Translations under genes and position numbers: made by a program
Source: an uncultured Opitutaceae bacterium
GTDB lineage: Bacteria; Verrucomicrobiota; Verrucomicrobiia; Opitutales; Opitutaceae
Length of the DNA stretch: 64,000 bases
Assembly: GCA_903929355.1 (NCBI GenBank)
Contig: CAIYUN010000085.1
Coordinates: 23,110 to 87,109 of the forward strand
Reading direction: 5' to 3'
The notes under the pieces: generated by a model
Databases searched by the model: none
Seen by the model: only the letters and a program-made list of their open reading frames with translations
Told to the model about the DNA's origin: nothing
In this document: positions 29,559 to 38,633 of the stretch, one piece after another
How positions within the stretch are numbered: the stretch's first letter is position 1
Layout of the letters: the number at the start of each line of letters is the position of its first letter

Positions 29559-31292
29559 ATGACCGCCCCGGCCACCGCGCCCGTAACCTACGTCATCGGC
29601 CACAAGAATCCCGATGCCGACTCGATCTGCTCCGCCCTCGCCTATGCGGCCTACAAGGAGCGGCGGGGAGAGCCCGGCTTCGTCGCGGCCCGGTGTGGCA
29701 ATTCCAATGCCCGGATCGACGCCATCCTCAACCGTTTCCGGCAGTCTCTGCCCCTCTATCTCAATGATGTCTCACCCCGCGTGCGCGACATCATGGCCAC
29801 GGACGTCGTGTCCGTCTCCTCCGGCGCCACCTGCGCCGAAGCCCTCGAGCTGCTGGATCAGCACAACCTGCGCGTGCTGCCCGTCACCGCCGAGGCCCGC
29901 CGGGTGGTTGGCACCCTCTCGCTGGCCCACCTCGGCGGCATTTTCATCCCGCGCGCCAGCGAACCGCGGCAAATGCGGCAGGTGCACACCTCGCTCGACC
30001 ACATCGCCCGCGCGCTTTCGGCCCGGGTGCTCCATGCCGACGACGGCGGCCGGCTCGAGCAGCTGCATGTCCGTCTCGGGACCATGGCGATCCGCTCGTT
30101 TTGGAAGGTGTCCGAGCGCGAAAACATCCCTGCCGACCAATCGCTGATCATCGTCGGTGACCGCCGCAACATCCAGCTGCGCGCGATCGAACTGGGGGTG
30201 CGGGCGATGGTGATCACCAGCAACCTGCCGGTGGACGACGACATTGTCGCCCTGGCCCGCGCCCGCGGCACCGGGCTGCTGGTCAGCCCGCATGATTCCG
30301 CCACCACCGCCTGGGTCGTGCGCGCCGCTGCCACCATCGACCGGGTGATCGAGACCACATTCGCCTCCGTGCACTGCGATCTGCGGGTGACCGAAGCCCG
30401 GCGCAAACTCGCCTTTCTGCATGCGCCCGCCTTCATGGTGCTGGACGACGCCGGCGCCCTGGTGGGCGTGCTCTCCAAGGGCGATCTGCTGAAGCCCGCC
30501 CCCACCCGGCTGGTCCTGGTTGATCACAACGAACTGGCCCAGGCCGTGGCCGGTGCCGACCAGGTGACGATCACCGAGATCATCGACCACCACCGCCTCG
30601 GCGCGATGCACACCCCCCAGCCCATCCTCTTTCTCAACGAGCCCGTCGGCTCCACCTGCACGATCATTGCCGACCTCTTCCGACGTGATGGTTTCGCCCC
30701 CACCCCCGAGCTGGCCGGCCTCATGATGGCCGGTCTAATCTCAGATACGCTCAACCTCCAGAGCCCCACCGCCACGGAAAAGGATGCCCGCCTGCTCACC
30801 TGGCTTGAGGGCCATGCCGGCCTGGGGGCGCGGGCGCTGGCCGACCTCATCTTCAGCTCCGGCTCGGTCATCCTGGCCAGTCCGCCGGAAAAGGTGGTCC
30901 GGTCTGATTTCAAGATCTACGACGAGGAAGGCGTACGCTTTGCCGTCTCGCAGATCGAGGAGCTTGGCTTCGACAACTTCCGTCCGCAGGCCAAGGCCCT
31001 GGCGGCCGCACTGGCCAGCCTCCGCGCCGAGGAACGGCTCGCCTTCGCCGCCCTGCTGGTCACCGACATCAACACCCAGAACTCGCTCCTCCTGGTCAAG
31101 GGGGACCCCGCCTTCATCCATCGGATCAGCTACCCGCACCTTGAGCAGGATGAGATGTTCGACCTGCCCGGCATCGTCTCGCGGAAGAAGCAGCTCGTGC
31201 CCTACCTCACCGGGCTGGTGCGCGAGATGGGCGCGGACGGGGCCACCCCGCGGCCGGCCACGACCGCACCGTTCACCCCGGCAGCGGATTAG
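29559..31292 (+). CDS. ppaC: Manganese-dependent inorganic pyrophosphatase with CBS and DRTGG-like regulatory domains
   Basis: VIGHKNPDADSICSALAYA, EIIDHHRLG, GSTCTIIAD, SDTLNLQSPT; internal CBS-like VRDIMATDVVSVSSGATCAEALELL. Confidence 0.9.
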   Translation: MTAPATAPVTYVIGHKNPDADSICSALAYAAYKERRGEPGFVAARCGNSNARIDAILNRFRQSLPLYLNDVSPRVRDIMATDVVSVSSGATCAEALELLDQHNLRVLPVTAEARRVVGTLSLAHLGGIFIPRASEPRQMRQVHTSLDHIARALSARVLHADDGGRLEQLHVRLGTMAIRSFWKVSERENIPADQSLIIVGDRRNIQLRAIELGVRAMVITSNLPVDDDIVALARARGTGLLVSPHDSATTAWVVRAAATIDRVIETTFASVHCDLRVTEARRKLAFLHAPAFMVLDDAGALVGVLSKGDLLKPAPTRLVLVDHNELAQAVAGADQVTITEIIDHHRLGAMHTPQPILFLNEPVGSTCTIIADLFRRDGFAPTPELAGLMMAGLISDTLNLQSPTATEKDARLLTWLEGHAGLGARALADLIFSSGSVILASPPEKVVRSDFKIYDEEGVRFAVSQIEELGFDNFRPQAKALAAALASLRAEERLAFAALLVTDINTQNSLLLVKGDPAFIHRISYPHLEQDEMFDLPGIVSRKKQLVPYLTGLVREMGADGATPRPATTAPFTPAAD

Positions 31293-31413
31293 GAGGAGGA
31301 AGGCAAGCGACAGACCGGGGTCGACGACCCCGGCGACATTTTCAAAACAGGCCACCCCCCCACTTGATCCTGGCCTTGCCTCGGCGCGCCGGCCCCACAG
31401 AATGTGCCGCTGC

Positions 31414-33207
31414 ATGTCCTCCGACTCCGTCCCGACCGAGCCCTCTGATTTCATCCGCGACCTGGTCGCGCGGCATGTCACGGAGCAACGCTACCCCAAG
31501 ATCGTCACCCGCTTCCCGCCGGAACCCAACGGCTATCTCCATATCGGGCATGCGAAATCCATCTGCCTCAACTTTGGGATCGCCCGGGAGAACGCCGGCC
31601 AGTGCAACCTGCGCATGGACGACACCAACCCGGCGAAGGAGGAGGTCGAGTATGTCGAATCCATCACCACGGATGTGCAGTGGCTCATCGCCGGCTGGGC
31701 CGACCACTGCCTCGGCCTCAAGCCCAAGGGGGCCACCCCCGCCGCCCAGACGGTCAACGGCCAACCTGATTTCCACCTGGCGCCAGCCGATCAATCCAAA
31801 TTCCAAAATCCAAATTCCAAAATCGCGGTCGAGCCTTTCTTCGCCAGCGACTATTTCGACCAATTGCACGGGTATGCGCTCACCTTGATCGAGCGGGGGC
31901 TGGCGTATGTCTGTGATCTCTCGCCCAAGGAGACTGACGAATACCGGGGCGCGCCCGACCGGCCCGGCCGCGACTCGCCCTACCGTCATCGCCCGGTCGC
32001 CGAGAACCTCGATCTCTTCGCCCGGATGCGGGCCGGGGAGTTTCCCGACGGGGCCCGCAGCCTCCGCGCCAAGATCGACATGGCCTCGCCCAACGTCTGG
32101 CTGCGTGATCCGCTCCTCTACCGCATCCGTCACACCGCCCACCACCACACCGGTGACGTCTGGTGCACCTACCCGCTCTACGACTACGCCCACTGCCTCA
32201 GCGATTATCTTGAGGGCATCACGCACAGCATCTGCACCCTTGAGTTTGTGGACCATCGTGCACTTTACGACTGGATCCTCGGCGCGCTGGACCTCCCGCG
32301 CCCCCTGCCCCACCAATACGAGTTCGCCAAGCTCAACCTGGGCTACACCATCGTCAGCAAACGGCGCCTGCTCCAACTGGTGCAGGAGAAGATTGTCACC
32401 GGTTGGGACGACCCGCGGATGCCCACCCTGTCCGGCCTGCGCCGCCGCGGGGTGCCCGCCGCCGCGCTGCGCCGGTTCGTGACGGGGGTCGGGGTCACAA
32501 AATTCGACAGTCTCACCGATGTCGCCGTCCTCGAACACGCGATCCGCGAGGAGCTCAACGCCGCAGCGCAACGCCGCCTCGCCGTGCTTCGTCCCCTCAG
32601 GCTGGTTCTCACCAACCTGGCCCCCGGAGAGAAGGTGGAATGTGCCGCCACCAACGACCCGCAGAGCGAGCTCCCGACGACCCGCCAGATCGCGCTGACG
32701 CGCGAAGTCTGGATCGAAAGCGAGGACTTTGCCGAGGTGCCGCCGCCAAAGTTCTTCCGCCTGAAGCCGGGCGGCGAGGTCCGGCTCAAATACGCCTGCA
32801 TCATCAAGTGCGATGAAATGGTGAAGGACGCGGCCGGCCACCTCGTCGAGTTGCGCTGTACGGCGGACCTCACCACCCGCCATGGTCAGCCCAACGCCGA
32901 CAAAAAGGTCAAAGGCACCATTCACTGGGTCAGCGCGATCGAAGGGGTGGAGGCTGAAGTGCGGCTGTATGACCGGCTTTTCACGGTGCCCGAGCCCGCC
33001 GCCGAGGAGGATTTCCTCAAGGTCGTGAACCCAAAATCCCTCGAGGTGGTCACGGCCAAACTGGAGCCGGCGCTGGCCGCCGCCCGTCCAGGCGAGCTTT
33101 TCCAATTTGAGCGGCTCGGCTACTTCACGCCGGACGCGAAGGAGAGCGCCGCCGGCCGAGTGGTCTTCAACCGCACGATCACGCTCCGGGACACCTGGGC
33201 GAAGTGA
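31414..33207 (+). CDS. glnS: Glutaminyl-tRNA synthetase with a ~40-aa repeat-containing insertion
   Basis: RFPPEPNGYLHIGHAKSICLNFG, GWDDPRMPTLSGLRRRG, RRLLQLV...IHWVSAIEGVEAEVRLYDRLF...FNRTITLRDTWAK. Confidence 0.95.
   Translation: MSSDSVPTEPSDFIRDLVARHVTEQRYPKIVTRFPPEPNGYLHIGHAKSICLNFGIARENAGQCNLRMDDTNPAKEEVEYVESITTDVQWLIAGWADHCLGLKPKGATPAAQTVNGQPDFHLAPADQSKFQNPNSKIAVEPFFASDYFDQLHGYALTLIERGLAYVCDLSPKETDEYRGAPDRPGRDSPYRHRPVAENLDLFARMRAGEFPDGARSLRAKIDMASPNVWLRDPLLYRIRHTAHHHTGDVWCTYPLYDYAHCLSDYLEGITHSICTLEFVDHRALYDWILGALDLPRPLPHQYEFAKLNLGYTIVSKRRLLQLVQEKIVTGWDDPRMPTLSGLRRRGVPAAALRRFVTGVGVTKFDSLTDVAVLEHAIREELNAAAQRRLAVLRPLRLVLTNLAPGEKVECAATNDPQSELPTTRQIALTREVWIESEDFAEVPPPKFFRLKPGGEVRLKYACIIKCDEMVKDAAGHLVELRCTADLTTRHGQPNADKKVKGTIHWVSAIEGVEAEVRLYDRLFTVPEPAAEEDFLKVVNPKSLEVVTAKLEPALAAARPGELFQFERLGYFTPDAKESAAGRVVFNRTITLRDTWAK
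31793..31825. repeat. AATCCAAATTCCAAAATCCAAATTCCAAAAT dispersed-type repeat inside glnS
   Basis: Two direct copies of aatccaaattccaa; A/T-rich and unlike the surrounding codons; read as QSKFQNPNSKI. Confidence 0.88.
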
Positions 33208-33296
33208 GACCGGTCAGGCCGGGCTTGCCCCCGCCCAAAGGAAGCCTGCTTGCCGAGAACGCCGTGAGGTGTCTCTCGGCCAAGCTGACGTCCTCC

Positions 33297-33716
33297 TCAC
33301 CGCCAGGCCAGCACCACGGCTCCCGCGGTGATGAGGGCGCCACCCAAACCGGTCCGCCAGGTCAGCGGCTCGCCGAGGAACATGGCGGCGAACCCGAGCA
33401 CGAACACCACGCTCAGTTTGTCCACCGGCGCCACCTTGGCCACGGGACCAAGCTTTAGAGCGCGAAAGTAGCACAGCCAGGACAGACCCGTCGCCAGCCC
33501 CGACAGAACGAGAAACAACCACGCCCGCCGAGGCAGGGCTGTGACGGCCGACAGCGGGCTGCTCAGGAGCGCGACCCCCCAGGCAAATACCAGCACCACC
33601 GTGGTGCGCACGACCGTCGCCAGATTGGAATCAATGTCTTCAACGCCGGTCTTGGCGAGCACGGCTGTCGCACCGGCAAACGCCGCCGAAAGCAAAGCCC
33701 AGGGAAGCCAGTTCAT
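33297..33716 (-). CDS. EamA-like membrane protein (small, four TM)
   Basis: MNWLPWALLSAAFAGATAVLAKTGVEDIDSNLATVVRT ... CYFRALKLGPVAKVAPVDKLSVVFV. Confidence 0.85.
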   Translation of the reverse strand: MNWLPWALLSAAFAGATAVLAKTGVEDIDSNLATVVRTTVVLVFAWGVALLSSPLSAVTALPRRAWLFLVLSGLATGLSWLCYFRALKLGPVAKVAPVDKLSVVFVLGFAAMFLGEPLTWRTGLGGALITAGAVVLAWR

Positions 33717-33768
33717 CGCCCCAGCAAACCAGCGTCGGGGAGCGAAGCAAGCCGGGGCGGCGCCAGAT

Positions 33769-33868
33769 GGTGGGTCAGTTTGGCTATATCGTAGGTTGCG
33801 AGCTTGCCTCGCAACGTGGCGCGACAAGCGCGCCACCTACCCCGGCAAAGGCAAACTGTCCCACTACC
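33769..33868. repeat. REP/MITE-like element: two perfect hairpins flanked by imperfect inverted repeats
   Basis: GTAG + GTTGCGAG-CTTGC-CTCGCAAC (33795-33815) + GTGGCGCG-ACAAG-CGCGCCAC (33816-33836) + CTAC; outer GGTGGGTCAGTTTGGC / GGCAAACTGTCCCACTACC imperfect inverted repeat. Confidence 0.85.
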
Positions 33869-33920
33869 CAGCGCCCCAGCCCGACCATTCCCCCGTACCA
33901 GGCCGGGAGGAAGACCGGGC

Positions 33921-34493
33921 CTACTTTTGGAGCTTGGCGCGCATGGCGGTGAGATCCTTCAAGGCCTCCTGAAAGGCGGCGGCGTTGACCGCGTCCATCG
34001 CGGCGGGAGCGACCCGTTCGATCAAGGCGATCCGGCTCTCAATCACCGGCAGGTCGTCCGCCATCGGATTCTGCGGATTGGACAACCCGTCCTGGTTCAG
34101 ATCCTCGATCAAATTCTTCCGGGTGGCGGCGGACAGCACCGGATTGTCGATGGCGAAGAGCCAGACTTTCTCGGCGTTGGGATTGGTGCCAACGGCCGCC
34201 AGCGCGACCCGCCCGATGCGCTCGAGATTCTGGGGATCATTCAGCGCGTCGGCCAGGTCGGCCGGCGCCGGGCCGTCGGCCGCAACCGGGGTCACCGCAG
34301 CGGCTGAAGGTGCCTCCCCGGGCGGCATCGCCGGTTCCTCCGACGGTGGCGGGCCAAGGCGGGCCGGAACGGACGGCGGCGCGACCTGACGGACATACGA
34401 CCAATAGCCGACCGCGATGCAGACAAAAGCGAAAATCAGTCCGATCAGCAACGGACTGTTCGCCGGATTGTGGGTGGAACGGGTGGTTTTCAT
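33921..34493 (-). CDS. Hypothetical single-TM protein
   Basis: ORF with N-terminal TM segment LLIGLIFAFVCIAVGYWSYV and Pro/Ala linker. Confidence 0.6.
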   Translation of the reverse strand: MKTTRSTHNPANSPLLIGLIFAFVCIAVGYWSYVRQVAPPSVPARLGPPPSEEPAMPPGEAPSAAAVTPVAADGPAPADLADALNDPQNLERIGRVALAAVGTNPNAEKVWLFAIDNPVLSAATRKNLIEDLNQDGLSNPQNPMADDLPVIESRIALIERVAPAAMDAVNAAAFQEALKDLTAMRAKLQK

Positions 34494-34636
34494 CGGGTGG
34501 GGACAATTTCAAGCTACCGATGCCAGACTTGTTGCAGGTTTTGGGCCATCAGTGGGGAAAGCAAACCAAAAACAGCGTGACCCCAATGAGTCACAAGTAG
34601 CTTGCCATCCGTCGGCCGTCCCCCTTGCCTAGGGGT

Positions 34637-34702
34637 GGCGATGGATTCCGCCAGTCCCGCAAGGGCAAACCGCCGGCAAGGTGCCGGCTGATGACTCCTG
34701 GT
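34637..34702 (+). promoter_or_regulatory. Fluoride (crcB motif) riboswitch
   Basis: GGCGATGGATTCCGCC ... AAACCGCCGGCAAGGTGCCGGCTGATGACTCCTGGTG, close to the crcB-motif consensus (GGCGAUGG..UUCGCC.., ..CUGAUGACUCCU), directly 5' of a CLC gene. Confidence 0.93.
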
Positions 34703-34730
34703 GTTCAACGTTTTTTTCCGTCCTGACGCC

Positions 34731-36062
34731 ATGAGCCATCTCCTCAATCCCCGCACTTATTGTGGCAGCCTGCGCCAACTCGGCCTGTGGCTTCTGCTGG
34801 TCGCGCCCGTGGGTATGCTCGCGGGCTCTGCCAGCGCCCTCTTCCTGTGGGCGCTCGACGCGGTCACACGGGTGCGCTTCGACCACGGCTGGCTGCTCTG
34901 GCTGCTGCCGGTCGCCGGTGGCTGTCTGGCCTGGGTGTACCAGCGGCACGGCAAGTCATCAGATCGCGGCAACAACCTGCTCATCGATGAAATCCACCAG
35001 CCGGGCGGCGGCGTGCCGGCGCGGATCGTTCCGCTCGTGCTGGGGGCGACGCTCGTCACCCATCTTTTGGGCGGCTCGGCGGGCCGCGAGGGCACGGCGG
35101 TGCAGATGGGGGGCGGGATTGCCAGCGCGTTTGCCCGGCTGGCCCGGATCCCTGCGCAGCACCTGCGGCTGCTGCTGATGGCCGGGGTGGCCGCCGGTTT
35201 TGGCTCGGTGTTCGGCACGCCGCTGGCCGGCGCGGTGTTTGCCATGGAGGTGCTGACCATCGGGCGGATCCAGTACGAAATGCTCATCCCCTGCCTGCTG
35301 GCGGCGCTCATTGGCGACCTCACATGCGCGGCCTGGGGCATCCACCACACCGGCTACCTCATCGCGGCCCACCTTGCACCGACTGGTTTCACCTTTGGGC
35401 ACCTTAACCTGCTGCTGTTGGCCAAGGCGGCGGTGGCCGGCGCGGCGTTTGGGTTGTGTGCCCGGGGTTTTGTCGAGCTCACCCACGGTGCCGACACGGT
35501 GCTCAGGCGGTGGTCCGGTCCGTTCTGGCTGCGCCCGGTGCTGGGCGGCGCGGCCGTGATCGGCCTAACGTATGCGCTCGGCACGCGGGAATACCTCGGC
35601 CTCGGGACGCTGGCGGAGCACCCCGGCGATGTGACCCTTTTCAGCGCCTTCCAGCCCGGGGGCGCCGCCACCTTCAGCTGGGGCTGGAAACTGCTTTTCA
35701 CCGCCCTGACCCTGGGCGCCGGTTTCAAGGGTGGCGAGGTCACCCCGCTGTTTTTCGTCGGCGCGACGCTGGGCAACACGCTCGCCGGCCCGCTGGGAAT
35801 GCCAACGGATTTATGCGCGGGGTTGGGGCTGATCGCCGTTTTCGGCGGCGCGAGCAACACGCCGCTGGCTTGCACGCTGATGGGGGTGGAGCTGTTCGGA
35901 TCGGAGCACGCGGTGCTGTTCGCCGTGGCGTGTTTCACGAGCTACTATTTCAGCGGACATGCCGGCATCTATTCCGCGCAACGCATCGGCACCCGCAAAC
36001 ACGGTGCCGGCCCGGTGGAGGTCACGCTGGCGGAAGCCCAAAAAATGCGGCCGCACTACTGA
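34731..36062 (+). CDS. CLC-family transporter, probable fluoride/H+ antiporter
   Basis: GSAGREGTAVQMGGG, FGTPLAGAVFAMEV, GFKGGEVTPLFFVGATLGN; downstream of fluoride riboswitch. Confidence 0.9.
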   Translation: MSHLLNPRTYCGSLRQLGLWLLLVAPVGMLAGSASALFLWALDAVTRVRFDHGWLLWLLPVAGGCLAWVYQRHGKSSDRGNNLLIDEIHQPGGGVPARIVPLVLGATLVTHLLGGSAGREGTAVQMGGGIASAFARLARIPAQHLRLLLMAGVAAGFGSVFGTPLAGAVFAMEVLTIGRIQYEMLIPCLLAALIGDLTCAAWGIHHTGYLIAAHLAPTGFTFGHLNLLLLAKAAVAGAAFGLCARGFVELTHGADTVLRRWSGPFWLRPVLGGAAVIGLTYALGTREYLGLGTLAEHPGDVTLFSAFQPGGAATFSWGWKLLFTALTLGAGFKGGEVTPLFFVGATLGNTLAGPLGMPTDLCAGLGLIAVFGGASNTPLACTLMGVELFGSEHAVLFAVACFTSYYFSGHAGIYSAQRIGTRKHGAGPVEVTLAEAQKMRPHY

Positions 36063-36087
36063 GCGGTCCCGCGTTCCGCGGGGCGGA

Positions 36088-37422
36088 TCATTTGGATTTG
36101 GATAACCCCGCCAGTTGCGCCGCATAGGCCTCCACGCCATTGGCGATGCTCTCGGCAATTTGCTGGCGGAAGGCGGGCGTGGCCACCTTTCGGGCCTCCG
36201 CATCGTTGGAGAGAAACGCCGACTCGATGAGCACGCCGGGGCAGTTGAGACCTTTGAGCACAGCCCAATGGGCGATTTTCTGGCCCCGGTCAAAAGTCCC
36301 GAGCTTCGCAAGCAAGGCACGATGCAGAGCGTTGGCAAACACCACGTTCCATGCGTCGAAACGGTTTGACGGGTCGGGCTGGGCGTCACTGTCATCCTTC
36401 TCGCCGGAGCTCCAAGAGCGGGTGGATCGCTCAAACTGCGGGGGAAAGGTGTATATCTCCGTGCCGGTGGTCCTGGTGTCCCCGGGCACCGTGTTAAAGT
36501 GAATGCTGATGAACAAGTCGGCGTGGGCCGAATTGGCCATGACCGGGCGTTGAGGCAGCGGGATGAAGCGGTCGTCCGCACGTGTGAGCACGATCTGCCA
36601 GCCTTTGGCCTCGAGGAGCGGCTTGAGCAGCAATGCCACATCGAGCGCGAAGGTTTTCTCAAAAACCCCCAGGTTGGTGTTCACCGCGCCGGAGTCCTGC
36701 CCGCCATGGCCGGGGTCGAGGACGATGATACGCGGCACGGGCGGGGCCGGGGACGCGATTCCGGAGGGCGCGAGGATCGGGCCAAGCAGCCGCTCCGCGT
36801 CGGTGCGCGAGACCAGGATCGCGCGCCCCCGGACCAAGGCGGGCTCGCCCAGAAACACGCGCAGGCCGTTGATCGCCATGTCGCGATCGTTCGCCACGAG
36901 CTCTAGCCGGTTGCCGCCACCCGCGAGGGTGAACCGGAGATCGCCCGCCGCCGCCGTGGTCCGCAGCCCGTAACGGGCGAAAAAGGCCGCCGCGTCCACA
37001 TAATCCACGTTGCTGATGCGCTGGCCCGGCACCGGCACAGTCGCCACCACACGCGGCGACGCGGCCGCGGTCGGTGGTCGCGGGCTGGGAGCAGGCCGGG
37101 CGGAGGGAAACTCCGCGTTGGCACCCGGGGGCAGTCGCGATGACAGGGGTGGATTGGAGGCGGGAAGGGAGGGCGCCAAATTCGCCGCCACCGGCGGAAG
37201 CATGACCGCCGCAGTCGGCGGCGGTTCGGGGGGAATCGCGGTGGACGGCGAGTGGCAGCCGGCGAGGAACAGCGCGCCGGCCAGGCCCGCGAGCCCAAGC
37301 AAAGGCGGCCGGTTGCGCGTGACGCAACCTGTCCCACGCGCCCGGAGGTCGCGTTCCACCGCAAGGCCACCGGGAGTGCCCGCCTCAGTGCGCCGACGGG
37401 GGCTCGGTCGCTTCGGGCTCAT
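36088..37422 (-). CDS. N-acetylmuramoyl-L-alanine amidase (amidase_3), possible lipoprotein
   Basis: IIVLDPGHGGQDSGAV, LFISIHFN, PGVLIESAFLSN. Confidence 0.9.
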   Translation of the reverse strand: MSPKRPSPRRRTEAGTPGGLAVERDLRARGTGCVTRNRPPLLGLAGLAGALFLAGCHSPSTAIPPEPPPTAAVMLPPVAANLAPSLPASNPPLSSRLPPGANAEFPSARPAPSPRPPTAAASPRVVATVPVPGQRISNVDYVDAAAFFARYGLRTTAAAGDLRFTLAGGGNRLELVANDRDMAINGLRVFLGEPALVRGRAILVSRTDAERLLGPILAPSGIASPAPPVPRIIVLDPGHGGQDSGAVNTNLGVFEKTFALDVALLLKPLLEAKGWQIVLTRADDRFIPLPQRPVMANSAHADLFISIHFNTVPGDTRTTGTEIYTFPPQFERSTRSWSSGEKDDSDAQPDPSNRFDAWNVVFANALHRALLAKLGTFDRGQKIAHWAVLKGLNCPGVLIESAFLSNDAEARKVATPAFRQQIAESIANGVEAYAAQLAGLSKSK

Positions 37423-38071
37423 CGTGGCCGTGGTCGGAACCGGTGTCGTCCACCGCCTCCTCGCCGTGGGCGAGCGTGTACTTGCGCTTGCGCTTGTTGA
37501 CCGGGTGAGGGGAGAGCATGACGTTGATCTGCTTGCCCATCAGCCGGGGGGTGGAGTCGGCGTGGCCCATCCCGGCGAGCTCGGCCAGCGCGCGGGTGAT
37601 GACCTCGAAGCCGATCTCCGTGTGCGCCAGCTCGCGGCGGATGAACTTGAGGCGCAGCTTCACCTTGTTGCCATGGTCGAGAAACTCCTCGGCGTGGCGG
37701 ATCTTGGTTTCAAAGTCGTGTCCGGCGATGCGCGCACTGAACTCAATCTCCTTGATGCGGCTCGCGGTGGACTTCACATGGGAGTGCTTCTTCGACTCCT
37801 CATAGACATACTTGCCAAAATCCATGATGCGGCAGACCGGCGGGGTGGCGGTGGCCGCCATCTCGACGAGGTCGAGGTTGAACTGCATGGCGAGCGCGAG
37901 CGCCTTCTCGGTCTGCATGATGCCGAGTTGCTTGCCCTCGGGCGAGATCACCCGGATCTCGGGGACCTTGATGCGCTGGTTGCGCTTGATGTGCGCAAAC
38001 GGGTCGTGGTTGCGACGCTGGTAGTAGCCGGAGCGGTTGCCGCCGGACGAGGGGAATGGACTGGCCATCAA
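37385..38071 (-). CDS. infC: Translation initiation factor IF-3
   Basis: NQRIKVPEIRVISPEGKQLGIM, DLVEMAATATPPVCRIMDFGKYVYE, KVKLRLKFIRRELAH. Confidence 0.95.
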   Translation of the reverse strand: MMASPFPSSGGNRSGYYQRRNHDPFAHIKRNQRIKVPEIRVISPEGKQLGIMQTEKALALAMQFNLDLVEMAATATPPVCRIMDFGKYVYEESKKHSHVKSTASRIKEIEFSARIAGHDFETKIRHAEEFLDHGNKVKLRLKFIRRELAHTEIGFEVITRALAELAGMGHADSTPRLMGKQINVMLSPHPVNKRKRKYTLAHGEEAVDDTGSDHGHDEPEATEPPSAH

Positions 38072-38188
38072 TTAATGGGTTGCATAGTTGCTTCGGTCAG
38101 CCGGATTTGTGGCGAGGGGCCGGCCGCTTGACAACAACGAATTGACGCCCGCCACCCGCCATCCGTTTCACCGGTCCGGCGGCGGCCC

Positions 38189-38584
38189 TCACATGCTGAA
38201 GCTCTCGCCACAGGAGCAACTCGCCTTGGCGTTGGGGTTGGTAAACTTGAAACCGCCCCCGATCAGGCGGTTCGAGTAGTCCACCTCGGTGCCCTTGAGA
38301 TAAAGGGCGGTCTTTGCATCCACCACCACCCGGGCGCCGCCGGTCTCGACGAGAATGTCGCCGCGACGCGGCGCGGGGGTGAAGCGCAGCTTGTAGCTGA
38401 GGCCGTTGCAACCCCCACCCGTGATGGCGACGCGCAGCAACTCCCCCTGCTGCTCGCGGACGGCCAGGGCGCAGGCTTTCTCCCCGGCCGCCGGGGTCAG
38501 ACGCACGAGTTGCTCGTTGCCCATGCGCACCCCTTCAGGGAGGACAGAGGGAGCCGGAGCCACAGAGGATTCCACCAATGACAT
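38189..38584 (-). CDS. IscA/ErpA-type iron-sulfur assembly protein
   Basis: GGCNGLSYKL ... NPNAKASCSCGESFSM. Confidence 0.9.
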   Translation of the reverse strand: MSLVESSVAPAPSVLPEGVRMGNEQLVRLTPAAGEKACALAVREQQGELLRVAITGGGCNGLSYKLRFTPAPRRGDILVETGGARVVVDAKTALYLKGTEVDYSNRLIGGGFKFTNPNAKASCSCGESFSM

Positions 38585-38633
38585 GGGGGAAGCAAAGCCC
38601 GGCCGGCGTGGGATGCAAGCCGCACGATTCTAT

